Shown here piece by piece: positions 54,596-63,837 of a stretch of 64,000 nt of DNA. The notes under the pieces were generated by a model. The model made no database searches and was not told the DNA's origin. It was given only the letters and a program-made list of their open reading frames with translations. The position numbers and the translations under genes were made by a program. Positions within the stretch are counted from its first letter, which is position 1, and each line of letters opens with the position of its first letter. Location of the stretch: assembly GCF_000731315.1 (NCBI RefSeq), contig NZ_HG938353.1, positions 1,302,001-1,366,000 on the forward strand, in the 5' to 3' direction. Source of the stretch: Neorhizobium galegae bv. orientalis str. HAMBI 540. Its GTDB lineage: Bacteria > Pseudomonadota > Alphaproteobacteria > Rhizobiales > Rhizobiaceae.

Positions 54596-55612
54596 CTAAC
54601 CGCAGATTAGCGGCTTGGAGGGCAGGGCGCAGAAGCCGCGGCGCTCCACTTCGGGCTTTACCTTCTCGATCACATTGGTCCAGACGAGACCCGGAAAGCC
54701 TGGCGGCACCATGGCCCACGTCCTGCTGTCGTCTATGCCAGAGGACCCTGCGTCGCCGGCCTCGAAGGGGCCGATCAGCACCACGTCCGATCCCGCTGCC
54801 CGCATCCGATCATAAAAGCGCTCCGGCCAGCCCCAGAGCAGGAAGGCAAGATTGGCCGGGACCGGCACCAGGGTATTGCGGCAGGTCTCCGGCACATGAC
54901 CGCTCCAGCCGAGAGCCAGGTAGTTGAGAAGGCAGGATTTGGCCGAGCGGTTGGAGTAACCGGGAAGGGCTGTCACCAATCCGACCGCCGTTTCGGTCGG
55001 TTCGTTGCCGCCATAGACGCCGAAGGTTGCCGCCCGGGCGGCCGCGTCCGCATTGAGAAGCGCGGCCAGAGCCTCGCCTTCTTCCCGGCGGCGGCTCTTG
55101 AAATTGATCAGGAAACGGCCGTCCGGCAAGGCGGCAAAGACCTCCGGCAAAGTCGGCATCAGGCCTTTGCCCTGGCCTCGGAACGGAAAGGTCCGGCCAC
55201 CGTCGGCGGTGTAGCCGTAGCCGATATCGAGTGTCTTCAGAACCGGCATCGGCGTCTGTTCCGTGACGCCCTTGGCCTCGGTGCGGCAATCGAGCGTCCA
55301 GTCGTGGAAAACGGCGAACTGCTTGTCTGGCGTCAGGTGCACGTCGAGTTCGACGACGTCAGCGCCGGCATCGAAGGCGGCCTTCATGCCGGCAATGCTG
55401 TTCTCCAGAAAGGCATGCGTCGGTGGCAGCATCAGGCTCGCGGTGCAGGTGTCGTTTTCGACATGGGAGGTGTCGAAAAGCTGGTGCTGGCCGCGGTGAG
55501 CGATGATCCTGAGCGGCTTGCCGTCTGGGAAGCGGGAGAAGAGGGAGGTATTGCCGATCCATAGGGCGGCGGCGAGGGCGAGGGGAAATGCTGCGGCGAT
55601 CTTCCATTTCAT
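54596..55612 (-). CDS. Glycerophosphodiester phosphodiesterase family protein
   Basis: 338 residues, exported or membrane-anchored through MKWKIAAAFPLALAAALWIG. RIIAHRGQHQLF, HAFLENSIAGMKAAFDAGAD and VVELDVHLTPDKQFAVFHDW are the GDPD TIM-barrel active-site motifs (HRG, E-N, E-D, H-D). The open frame reaches far upstream, but AGGAG before ATG 55612 marks the start. It hydrolyses glycerophosphodiesters in the periplasm if typical. A regulator gene lies divergent to it. Confidence 0.9.
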   Translation of the reverse strand: MKWKIAAAFPLALAAALWIGNTSLFSRFPDGKPLRIIAHRGQHQLFDTSHVENDTCTASLMLPPTHAFLENSIAGMKAAFDAGADVVELDVHLTPDKQFAVFHDWTLDCRTEAKGVTEQTPMPVLKTLDIGYGYTADGGRTFPFRGQGKGLMPTLPEVFAALPDGRFLINFKSRRREEGEALAALLNADAAARAATFGVYGGNEPTETAVGLVTALPGYSNRSAKSCLLNYLALGWSGHVPETCRNTLVPVPANLAFLLWGWPERFYDRMRAAGSDVVLIGPFEAGDAGSSGIDDSRTWAMVPPGFPGLVWTNVIEKVKPEVERRGFCALPSKPLICG

Positions 55613-55717
55613 GCGGACGGGCTCCTGAAGCGTGCGGATGGACATGAGACGTTCGAGCGCGACTTTTCCTTGGGTGCCCCGCTTCCGGCCAGGGCAGGAA
55701 TATGCTAGGCAGCCGCC

Positions 55718-56041
55718 ATGGCTTCGTTTCTGTCTAACATATTCTCGATGTTCTCCGGTGGCGGCAAAGCTGCCGAAGCACCTGCTGCTTCCGTCAAGCC
55801 TGTCGAGCATGGCGGCTGCGTCATCCATCCGGCGCCGATCCGCGAGGGTTCGCAGTTCCGGCTGGCAGGGCGGATCGAGAAGGACGTCGAAGGCGAGACG
55901 CTGGTGCGCAGTTTCGTCCGCGCCGACGTCTTCACCTCCATGGACGATGCGGTCGAATATACCGTCCGCAAGGCGCAGCAGATCATCGACCAGAATGGTC
56001 CGTCGCTGTTTTCCGATGGGGAGAAGTCGCGCTCCGCGTGA
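55718..56041 (+). CDS. HlyU-family protein
   Basis: 107 residues, matching the HlyU transcriptional activator family of alphaproteobacteria: GGCVIHPAPIREGSQFRLAG, SFVRADVFTSMDDAVEYTVR, KAQQIIDQNGPSLF. The N-terminal 30 residues are low-complexity. In rhizobia it is usually a stand-alone gene. The target genes are unknown. Confidence 0.85.
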   Translation: MASFLSNIFSMFSGGGKAAEAPAASVKPVEHGGCVIHPAPIREGSQFRLAGRIEKDVEGETLVRSFVRADVFTSMDDAVEYTVRKAQQIIDQNGPSLFSDGEKSRSA

Positions 56042-56149
56042 CATGCGTTCCGCATTGTGATCGCAAAAATTGTGATTCTCACTCAAAATTAAATCATTAG
56101 CGATAGCTTGAAGCATCTATTCCGATGTCTTTTCTGCGGTCGACTTTTA

Positions 56150-59100
56150 ATGCGATCTCGCTGGTCATATTTTATGCTCTTTATCGGCTCGGGCCTTTCC
56201 GGCAGCCTTGTTCCGAGCTTTGCCTTCGCGGATGATCCCCTTTCGCACACTTCCCGGCTGGACATGACATGGGTGCTCGTCGCCGCCGGACTGGTGATGA
56301 TGATGCAAGTCGGCTTCCTTCTGCTCGAAGCCGGCATGGTGCGCTCGAAGAACTCGATCAACGTGGCGCAGAAGAACCTTCTCGATTTCGTCTTCGGCGT
56401 CGTCGCGTTCGCCGCGGTCGGCTTCATGATCGCCTTCAGCCGTTCGAACGGTTTCCTATTCGGGAAGCAGAGCGAGTTCTATTTCCTACGGGATCTCGAT
56501 AGCTGGCAGTCGGCGTTTTTCGTCTTCCAGGTGATGTTTTGCGGCACCGCCGCGACGATCGTTTCAGGCGCCGTCGCCGAGCGCATGAAGCTGCCGGCCT
56601 ATGTGTTCGGCTCGCTGTTCATGTCTGGGCTGATCTATCCGGTCTTCGTGCATTGGGTCTGGGGCGCAGCGCTGTTTCCCAATGCATCTGCCTTCCTGTC
56701 GCAGATGGGTTTCGTCGATTTCGCCGGCTCCACGGTTGTCCATTCGACCGGCGGCTGGGTGGCGCTTGCGGCCTGCATGGTCATCGGCCCGCGCATTGGC
56801 AAGTTCAATGCCGACGGAACGCCGGTCAGGATCGCCGGCCATAGCCCGGTCCTGTCGACCACGGGCGCACTGCTTCTCTTCATAGGTTGGATCGGCTTCA
56901 ACGGCGGTTCGACGCTCGGCGTTTCCGACCAGTTGGCGCCAATCATCATGAACACGGTGCTGGCCGGCGGCATGGGCACCTGCGTCGGTTATGTCATCGG
57001 CTTCTACCAGGATGGCGTCATCCTTCCGGAAAAATCGAATTCCGGCATGCTCGGCGGACTGGTTGCGGTCACCGCCGGCTGCCATATCCTCGATCCGGCA
57101 AACGCGCTGATGGTCGGCGCCGTCGGCGGCGCAGTGGCGATCTTCGGCAACGCCTTCGTTGAGAGAACGCTCAAGATCGACGACGCGGTCGGCGCGATCG
57201 GCGTGCATGCCTTTGCCGGTGTCGCCGGAACCCTGCTCCTGGCGCTTCTCGCGCCGGTCGATCAGCTTCCGGCTGGCGGTAGGCTGGCGCAGCTGCACGT
57301 GCAGCTGGTCGGCGTCGGCGTCAATTTCTACTGGTCCTTCGGTCTCGGCTACGCCTTCTTCTGGGCGGCCGACTGGCTGATGCGCATCCGCGTTTCGGCC
57401 AAGGACGAAGAGGACGGGCTGAACCTTGCCGAACACGCGACCCGCCTCGGCGTCGGCCATGTGGAGGATGCACTGGCCGATCTTCTCGGCGGCAATGCCG
57501 ACCTGCGCAAGCGGCTTCCCATGGTCAAGGGCGACGAGGCGGAAAAGCTGACCGGCCTCTTCAACCGGCTGATGGATAATGTCGAGGAGGAGGAGCGCAG
57601 CCGCGGAGAACTGACCGAGCTCCGCCGCGACAACGAGGAATCCGAGCGCGTCGCAGCGCTGGCGAACGCCACGTTCGAGGCGATCCTGATCCACCGGGAC
57701 GGCATCATCGTCGACGGTAACGAGCAGCTCGGCAAGATGATCGGCCTGCCGCTTGCCGAGATCATCGGCCGCTCCGCGTTCGATTTCCTGCATGACGGCA
57801 AGACGATCCGTGTCGTCGACATGATGAAACTCAACGACGACAACAGCCATGAGATCTTGGTGGCGCTGGCAAGCGGCGAGGAAATCCCCGTCGAGGCGCG
57901 CGGCCGCGACATCCTCTATCGCGGCGAGAAGGCCCGTATCGGCTGCCTCGTCGACCTCAGGGAGCGCAAGCTGGCGGAGAGCCGCATGCGATACCTCGCT
58001 CTCCACGACCCGCTGACGGGGCTACCGAACCGCGTGCTGTTTTCCGAACGGCTGACCGAACTTGTGGATGAGGCCGGAAACGGCAGGGGTTGCGGCGTCC
58101 TGATGGTCGATCTCGATCGCTTCAAGGACGTCAATGACATCCATGGCCACCAGGCCGGCGATGCGGTGATCCGCGAAACCGCCGCGCGCCTTGCCGCCGA
58201 AGCCGGTCCGGACAATATCGTCGCCCGTCTCGGTGGGGACGAGTTCGCCGTCATCATCGCCCATACATCCGATACCGACGAGCTTGAGAGTTTCGGCGAT
58301 CGGCTGCTGGCCGCGATGGCCGATCCCATCGATATCGGCCACGGTGAACAGGTCAATATCAGCGTCAGCATCGGCGGCGCGCTCTGCCCCGAACATGCAA
58401 AAGACGTGGACGCGCTGATCGGCTGCGCCGACGTGGCACTCTATCATGCCAAGAACGCCGGCCGGAATGCCTGCCGCATGTTCAAGCGGGGCATGAACGA
58501 ATTGATCGAGAAACGCCGGGAGCTGGAAGTCGATCTGGAAATCGCCTTGCAGCGGGGCGAATTCGAACTCTATCTGCAGCCTCGTGTCGAGGCGGAAAGC
58601 GGCATCATCATCGGCTACGAGGCGCTGCTGCGCTGGTTCCATCCGAGGCGCGGCATGATCAGTCCGGGCAATTTCATTCCGGTCGCCGAAGCCTCCGGCA
58701 AGATCATCCGGCTCGGTGCCTGGGTGCTCGCCGAAGCCTGCAAGATCCTGGACAGTATCGACGGCCATATCAGCGTCAACGTCAGCCCGCTGCAGTTCCG
58801 CCATGCGGATTTCGTCACCGATCTCGCCGATCTGTTGAAGACCACCGGTGCCGATCCGCACCGGATCGAGCTCGAGATCACGGAAAGCGTGCTGATCGAG
58901 GACGACAAGCGCGCCGTGCAGATCCTCAACGATCTGAAACGCATGGGCTTCCACATCGCGCTCGACGATTTCGGCACCGGTTATTCGTCGCTGAGCTATC
59001 TCAGCCGCTACCCGTTCGACACGATCAAGATAGACCGCAGTTTCGTCAACAACCTGAACCTGGTCGACAACGCGCAGATCATCGTACGCACCATTATAGA

Positions 59101-59362
59101 CCTCGGCAGCGGCCTCGGCATGAAGGTCGTCGCGGAAGGTGTAGAGACGACCGAACAGGCGTTGTTCCTCGCTCATGCAGGCTGCGACGAGCTACAGGGT
59201 TATCTTCTCGGCAAGCCCCGGAAACTCGGCGAGATCACGCGGGAAATCGATCCGGCAATCGCCACCCAGTTGCGCAACGTGCCGAAGAAGCTGCCGGAAA
59301 TCCAGGATTACCCGACGTTCGAAGGGGAAACCTACCAGCCGTTATTGCATAGTCATGCATAA
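56150..59362 (+). CDS. Ammonium transporter (Amt) fused to PAS-GGDEF-EAL
   Basis: 1070 residues. Signal peptide (ending SFAFA), then an 11-helix Amt domain to about residue 415 with pore histidines in VVHSTGGWVALA and AIGVHAFAGVAGTLLLALL. A short helical linker follows, then a PAS-like domain (LANATFEAILIHRDGIIVDG), GGDEF (ARLGGDEFAVIIAH) and EAL (YEALLRWFHP, LALDDFGTGYSSLSYLSRYP) domains with intact signatures. It probably senses ammonium and sets c-di-GMP. ATG 56150 fits the signal peptide; a TTG at 56108 is an alternative. Confidence 0.92.
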   Translation: MRSRWSYFMLFIGSGLSGSLVPSFAFADDPLSHTSRLDMTWVLVAAGLVMMMQVGFLLLEAGMVRSKNSINVAQKNLLDFVFGVVAFAAVGFMIAFSRSNGFLFGKQSEFYFLRDLDSWQSAFFVFQVMFCGTAATIVSGAVAERMKLPAYVFGSLFMSGLIYPVFVHWVWGAALFPNASAFLSQMGFVDFAGSTVVHSTGGWVALAACMVIGPRIGKFNADGTPVRIAGHSPVLSTTGALLLFIGWIGFNGGSTLGVSDQLAPIIMNTVLAGGMGTCVGYVIGFYQDGVILPEKSNSGMLGGLVAVTAGCHILDPANALMVGAVGGAVAIFGNAFVERTLKIDDAVGAIGVHAFAGVAGTLLLALLAPVDQLPAGGRLAQLHVQLVGVGVNFYWSFGLGYAFFWAADWLMRIRVSAKDEEDGLNLAEHATRLGVGHVEDALADLLGGNADLRKRLPMVKGDEAEKLTGLFNRLMDNVEEEERSRGELTELRRDNEESERVAALANATFEAILIHRDGIIVDGNEQLGKMIGLPLAEIIGRSAFDFLHDGKTIRVVDMMKLNDDNSHEILVALASGEEIPVEARGRDILYRGEKARIGCLVDLRERKLAESRMRYLALHDPLTGLPNRVLFSERLTELVDEAGNGRGCGVLMVDLDRFKDVNDIHGHQAGDAVIRETAARLAAEAGPDNIVARLGGDEFAVIIAHTSDTDELESFGDRLLAAMADPIDIGHGEQVNISVSIGGALCPEHAKDVDALIGCADVALYHAKNAGRNACRMFKRGMNELIEKRRELEVDLEIALQRGEFELYLQPRVEAESGIIIGYEALLRWFHPRRGMISPGNFIPVAEASGKIIRLGAWVLAEACKILDSIDGHISVNVSPLQFRHADFVTDLADLLKTTGADPHRIELEITESVLIEDDKRAVQILNDLKRMGFHIALDDFGTGYSSLSYLSRYPFDTIKIDRSFVNNLNLVDNAQIIVRTIIDLGSGLGMKVVAEGVETTEQALFLAHAGCDELQGYLLGKPRKLGEITREIDPAIATQLRNVPKKLPEIQDYPTFEGETYQPLLHSHA

Positions 59363-59445
59363 TGACCATAATCTCCACGGGTTGAACACGTAAAACGATA
59401 GCCGTTACAGCGGCATAGCACCTGCAGGGAGTAAAGCGGATCGAA

Positions 59446-60729
59446 ATGCAGGTGTTCAATCTCGCCCTCTTTCTTCTGGATGCGGTGATCTATTTCGCCG
59501 TCATGACCGCCTTCCTGCATTACCGCCGTCAGCTCGGCCTCGGCGTATTTCTTGCCGCACTCGGCGTCATGCATTTCATGGAGACCTATCTTGCTGCGGT
59601 CTTCTACATCGAACTTCCATTCGGCACCGTGTCTCCCGGCTCGTCGGTCTTTTTTGCCGGCAAGCTGATGATGATCTTACTCCTTTATCTGAAAGAGGAT
59701 GCGGCAGTCGTCCGCCAGCCGATCTACGGGCTTTTCCTCGGCAATCTCCTGACCGTCGGCATCGCCCAGATTCTCCAGGTGCATGAGGTCGTGGCGCTGC
59801 CGGGCGGCCGGGCCGCGGACATGGCGTTCTTGAGCGAGATGGGCTGGCTGATGGTGTGGGGCACGGCGCTCCTCTACGTCGACGCGATCGGCATCATCCT
59901 GCTCTACGAGCGGCTGGGGCGGGTGCTGCGCAGCAATGTGGTGTTGCGTTTCGCGATCAGCGGCGCAGCTATCCTGACCTTCGACCAGATCGGCTTCTAT
60001 TCGGCGCTGAACATCCTCTTCGGTGCGCCGCCTTCGGTCTTCTTCGGCGGATGGTACGCCAAGCTGCTGTCAGTCGTTCTCTATTCGCTGCTTTTTGCAG
60101 TCTATCTCAAGATCGAGCAGATTCCGCGGCTTGCCAGATCGACGCGCGAGATCACCGATATCTTCAACGACCTGACGTTCCGCGAGCGTTACCAGGCGCT
60201 GCTTGCCAAGAGCGGCGTCGACGGGCTGACCGGCCTTTTCGATCGCGGCCGGCTGGAGGCGGATGTTCCGACGCTCATTCATCGCTGCCTCGATCGTGGA
60301 ACAGGGCTCAGCCTGATCATCGTCGACGCGGATCATTTCAAGCAGGTGAACGATCTTTTCGGCCATCTGAAGGGTGACGAGGTGCTGAAGGAAATTGCGC
60401 TGTCTCTGCAGGCGGGCTCGCGCCCGAGCGACCATCTTTCCCGTTTCGGCGGCGAAGAGTTCGTGCTGATCCTGCCTGACACCGATCACGACAGCGCTCT
60501 GACGATCGCCGAGCGTCTGCGCATTGCGATCTGCCGATCGGTCATACGTCCTGACGGCCAATGCGTGACCGTCTCGATTGGCGTGGCGACGGCCCCGGAA
60601 GACGGACACGCGCTCGATACGCTGCTCGGGCGCGCCGACGAGCGGCTCTATCGCGCAAAAAATGACGGCCGGGACAATGTCCACGGCCGTCTTGGCAGGC
60701 TCGTCCCGTCAGGCGCAGGGACGGCTTAA
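59446..60729 (+). CDS. Membrane-bound diguanylate cyclase (GGDEF)
   Basis: 427 residues. About seven hydrophobic segments in the first 220 residues (ALFLLDAVIYFAVMTAFL, LLSVVLYSLLFAVYLKI), then a GGDEF domain with DGLTGLFDRGRLEAD and the active-site loop FGGEEFVLILPD. It makes c-di-GMP from two GTP. It follows the Amt-GGDEF-EAL gene in the same direction after 83 bp, so the two may act on the same signal. No inhibitory RxxD site was noticed. Confidence 0.9.
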   Translation: MQVFNLALFLLDAVIYFAVMTAFLHYRRQLGLGVFLAALGVMHFMETYLAAVFYIELPFGTVSPGSSVFFAGKLMMILLLYLKEDAAVVRQPIYGLFLGNLLTVGIAQILQVHEVVALPGGRAADMAFLSEMGWLMVWGTALLYVDAIGIILLYERLGRVLRSNVVLRFAISGAAILTFDQIGFYSALNILFGAPPSVFFGGWYAKLLSVVLYSLLFAVYLKIEQIPRLARSTREITDIFNDLTFRERYQALLAKSGVDGLTGLFDRGRLEADVPTLIHRCLDRGTGLSLIIVDADHFKQVNDLFGHLKGDEVLKEIALSLQAGSRPSDHLSRFGGEEFVLILPDTDHDSALTIAERLRIAICRSVIRPDGQCVTVSIGVATAPEDGHALDTLLGRADERLYRAKNDGRDNVHGRLGRLVPSGAGTA

Positions 60730-61343
60730 GCGGCGAGAGCGAGCTGCCGATTACGCTGCTGGGCACTGGCGATAGCCTTTTCAGCAGCCTCCGGGCCGAA
60801 GGCAAGGCCTTCGACATAGATGACTTCCACATCCGTCATACCCAGGAAGCCGAGGATGGTCGTGAGGTACGGGACGGCATGGTTCATGCCGGTGGCCGGG
60901 CCTTCGGAATAGACGCCGCCGGATGCAAGCACGATATAGATCTTCTTGCCCTTGGCGAGGCCTTCAGGCCCCTCGGCCGTGTAGCGGAACGTCTGGCCGG
61001 CGCGGGCGATGTTGTCGATCCAGCTCTTCAGCGTCGAGTAGATGTTGAAGTTGATGAGGCCGGTGGCGATGACCACGGTATCGGCAGCCATCAGTTCGGC
61101 AACCAGCTTGTCGGAATAGTCGGCGGCAGCAGCTTCTTCCGGGGTGCGGTCGGCAGCGGGCTTGCGGATGGCGGACGTGGTGACGCTGTCGAGATGCGGG
61201 ATCGGGTTAACGCCAAGGTCACGATGGACCACCGACGTGCCGTTGTCGCGGGCGCTCAGTTCGTTGGCGAGGTCATGGGCGACCTTGCTGGACAGCGAGT
61301 CATCGCCGCGCGGGCTGGAAGTGACGAGGAGGATAGAGGACAT
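60726..61343 (-). CDS. azoR: FMN-dependent NADH-azoreductase
   Basis: 205 residues of the AzoR flavodoxin-fold family: ILLVTSSPRGDDSLSSKVAH (FMN phosphate loop), IATGLINFNIYSTLKSWIDN and VLASGGVYSEGPATGMNH. Reduces azo compounds and quinones. It is divergent from a LysR gene, the common arrangement for azoR control. Its 3' end overlaps the GGDEF gene convergently by four bases. Confidence 0.93.
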   Translation of the reverse strand: MSSILLVTSSPRGDDSLSSKVAHDLANELSARDNGTSVVHRDLGVNPIPHLDSVTTSAIRKPAADRTPEEAAAADYSDKLVAELMAADTVVIATGLINFNIYSTLKSWIDNIARAGQTFRYTAEGPEGLAKGKKIYIVLASGGVYSEGPATGMNHAVPYLTTILGFLGMTDVEVIYVEGLAFGPEAAEKAIASAQQRNRQLALAA

Positions 61344-61448
61344 GTTTTTTCCTTATCTGGAGATCTTATCTGCAGTCTTGTGCCTGCAGAAGGATTGGGG
61401 AGCGGTGGATTCGCTGTGTTCCAGAGAATAGATAGGCGTGGACGCCCA

Positions 61449-61485
61449 TCGATAAAACTGAGATAATATAGAAGCTATCTATCGA
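61449..61485. promoter_or_regulatory. Candidate LysR-type site between azoR and its regulator
   Basis: TCGATA (61449-61454) is inverted as TATCGA (61480-61485) with an A/T-rich centre, in the 150-bp divergent gap. LysR proteins bind such dyads next to their own gene. The motif is short and unproven. Confidence 0.4.
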
Positions 61486-61493
61486 AAATTTGG

Positions 61494-62471
61494 ATGACCA
61501 CCATGGATGCCAATCCCACCCTCGATCAGTTGCAGGTGTTTCTGGCGGTTGCCGAAACAGGCAGCTTTTCCGCAGCCTCGCGCGTGCTGAACCGGGCGCA
61601 ATCGGTGGTCAGCTATACGATCGGCAATCTCGAAACCCAGCTGGAAGTGGCGCTTTTCGAGCGCAGCGGCGCCCGCCAGCCGAAGCTGACGGAAGCGGGC
61701 AAGGCACTGCTGACTGACGCCCGGCGCATCGTCGCCGACCTCCAGGTGATGCGCGCCCGGGCGAAGAGCATCAAGCAGGGGCTGGAGGCAGAACTGACAG
61801 TGGCGCTGAGCGTGATGGTTCCGTCGGATGCCGTTGTGACGGAGCTGCGTGAATTCCGGGACAGATTCCCGAGCGTGGCGCTCAATCTCAATATCGGCGA
61901 ACTGGGCATGGTCATGGAGATGGTCATTTCCGGGAAGGCCGATATCGGCATAGGCGGATCGATCCTTCGGCAGGAGGATTCGGTGGTGATGGAGAAGATC
62001 GGTTACTCCTTCATGATTCCGGTCGCGGCTGCCGAACATCCGCTTGCGAAGTTCGGTCGGCCCCTGACGCTCGCGGACGTGCGCGAGGAAGTCCAGCTGG
62101 TCGTCACGGATACGTCCGGCCTGACGAATGGCCGCGATTTCAATGTCCTGTCCTATAAGACATGGCGCGTCAGCGATATCGCCACCAAGCACCAGTTGAT
62201 CAAGGGTGGTCTTGGCTGGGGCGGCCTGCCCGCTTCGGTCGCCGGAAGGGACATCATGGACGGAACTCTCGTCGCGCTCGATCTCGAAGCCTACGAGCAG
62301 AGCCAATACCCGCTTTATGCCATGCGCAAAGCAGCAAACCCTCTGGGACCTGCGGGCCAATGGCTGGTCGATGCCATGGAGCGTCGGCTGTCGACCTGCC
62401 CGAGCCATGACGACTTCAAGCAGATGCTCGGCATCGAACTTCGGGAAGGAATGCCTCAAGCCGCTGAATAG
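61494..62471 (+). CDS. LysR-family transcriptional regulator
   Basis: 325 residues. N-terminal winged helix (LDQLQVFLAVAETGSFSAAS, RAQSVVSYTIGNLETQLEVA, LFERSGARQPKLTEAGKALL) followed by a two-lobed periplasmic-binding-like effector domain. It is divergent from azoR and probably controls it in response to an electrophile or quinone. ATG 61494 used; an ATG three codons on is equally possible. Confidence 0.9.
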   Translation: MTTMDANPTLDQLQVFLAVAETGSFSAASRVLNRAQSVVSYTIGNLETQLEVALFERSGARQPKLTEAGKALLTDARRIVADLQVMRARAKSIKQGLEAELTVALSVMVPSDAVVTELREFRDRFPSVALNLNIGELGMVMEMVISGKADIGIGGSILRQEDSVVMEKIGYSFMIPVAAAEHPLAKFGRPLTLADVREEVQLVVTDTSGLTNGRDFNVLSYKTWRVSDIATKHQLIKGGLGWGGLPASVAGRDIMDGTLVALDLEAYEQSQYPLYAMRKAANPLGPAGQWLVDAMERRLSTCPSHDDFKQMLGIELREGMPQAAE

Positions 62472-62507
62472 CCGAAGCGATGCCGACCAGGGCGCATCAA
62501 CGCGGGG

Positions 62508-63536
62508 TCAAAGCCAGTCGATGCGCTTGAGGATCCACAGCGTGCCCGCAGAAATAACGACGACGAGCACAACGATGACCAGGAAAGCCCAGGTGTCGTT
62601 AACACCGGGAATGCCACCAACATTCATGCCGAAGAGGCCGGCGACGACGCTCGGCGGCAGGAGAAGGGCCGCCAAAGCGGCAAGCCTGTTGGAATTGCGC
62701 GCGATCCGTTCGCCGATAACCGTCGAAAGGTCGTCATGAAGGATGCCGGTGCGGTCGCGGATCGCGTCAAGATATTCGATGAACCGCATCAGCTTGTCGA
62801 TCACCTCGCGAAAGCGGAGCTTGTCGCGTTCCTTTAGCCATGGTGCATCGTCGTGCTCGATCCTGTTGAGCGCGTCGCGTTGCGGCGCGAGATAGCGGCG
62901 TAGCTGTACGGCGCGGCGGCGCAGCAGCTTGAGCCTCAGCCGGACTTCGCTTGCTTCACCCTTGAAAATCAGCTCGTCAAGTTCGTCGACCTCTTCGTCC
63001 ATGTCGTCGAGCACCGGCTCCAGATCGCGGACGAGCTTGTCGCTGACGAGCGCCAGCAGTTCTCCCGCCTGCCGGGGACCCTTGCCATTATCGAGCGCCC
63101 GTCGGATATCGCGCAGCGCGGTGATATAGTGGCCGCTGTCGCGCAATGTCACCAGTCGGTGCTCGTCCACCCAGATATGCAGCGGCACGAGATCGATCTC
63201 GTCGGAGTTTTTCTCTGCTTCTTCCGGCGGAGCGGCGCAGACACCCCGCAGGATGATCAGTAGTCCGTCGCCGACGGGCTCGACGCGCGGGCGGGAATCC
63301 TCCGCAAGAAGCGCCTCCGCCACCAGCGGATCGAAGCCGCCATTGGTATTTATCCATTCCGCGGTCGCCGGATGATCGCGCTCGAAATGCAGCCAGACGA
63401 TACCGTCGCCCGGCTTCCAGCTGCAGGCCTCGGACATGTTCATCGTCCTGCAGCCGCCGTGGCCATCGAGGACAAGGACGAAGCGCAGGCCTGGCTCGTC
63501 TCCGTAGCTTACTGCGGTCTTTGCCTTTTCGAGCAT
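62508..63536 (-). CDS. Zinc/magnesium transporter of the CorA/ZntB family
   Basis: 342 residues. A long cytoplasmic N-terminal funnel ending in a helical stalk (ELIFKGEASEVRLRLKLLRR), then two C-terminal membrane helices with the signature GMN in VAGLFGMNVGGIPG. The IPG after GMN favours ZntB (zinc) over CorA. ATG at 63536 (MLEKAKTAVSYG) was chosen over an upstream start that adds 15 basic residues. Confidence 0.88.
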   Translation of the reverse strand: MLEKAKTAVSYGDEPGLRFVLVLDGHGGCRTMNMSEACSWKPGDGIVWLHFERDHPATAEWINTNGGFDPLVAEALLAEDSRPRVEPVGDGLLIILRGVCAAPPEEAEKNSDEIDLVPLHIWVDEHRLVTLRDSGHYITALRDIRRALDNGKGPRQAGELLALVSDKLVRDLEPVLDDMDEEVDELDELIFKGEASEVRLRLKLLRRRAVQLRRYLAPQRDALNRIEHDDAPWLKERDKLRFREVIDKLMRFIEYLDAIRDRTGILHDDLSTVIGERIARNSNRLAALAALLLPPSVVAGLFGMNVGGIPGVNDTWAFLVIVVLVVVISAGTLWILKRIDWL

Positions 63537-63837
63537 CCGTGTGCGTCCTCCCCGCCGATTTCGGATCGATTCTACCAGCAAATACTGTGCCCGCGAAGGG
63601 TAAGCATTCCCTCAACAACGGCGGAACGATCGGCAGTCACCGGCTGCGAGTTGACGACGTGTCGACCTCTGCTATAACGGCACAACGGTCTGCAGTTCAC
63701 CGAGGCGTTGCCGTCCCGAAAGGGAAGCTAAACCTGCTCATGACAAAGATGATCAGCACTTATCCCGTGCTAGAGTCGACAAGCCGGCGACCAGCGACAC
63801 CCTGATTTTTAGGGAATGGCACGTTTAAGGATAAGAC

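Noticed and set aside
54596..56116. 506-aa reading of the GDPD gene
   Set aside because: The first 168 residues are shadow sequence over the HlyU-like gene; AGGAG and a signal peptide place the start at 55612.
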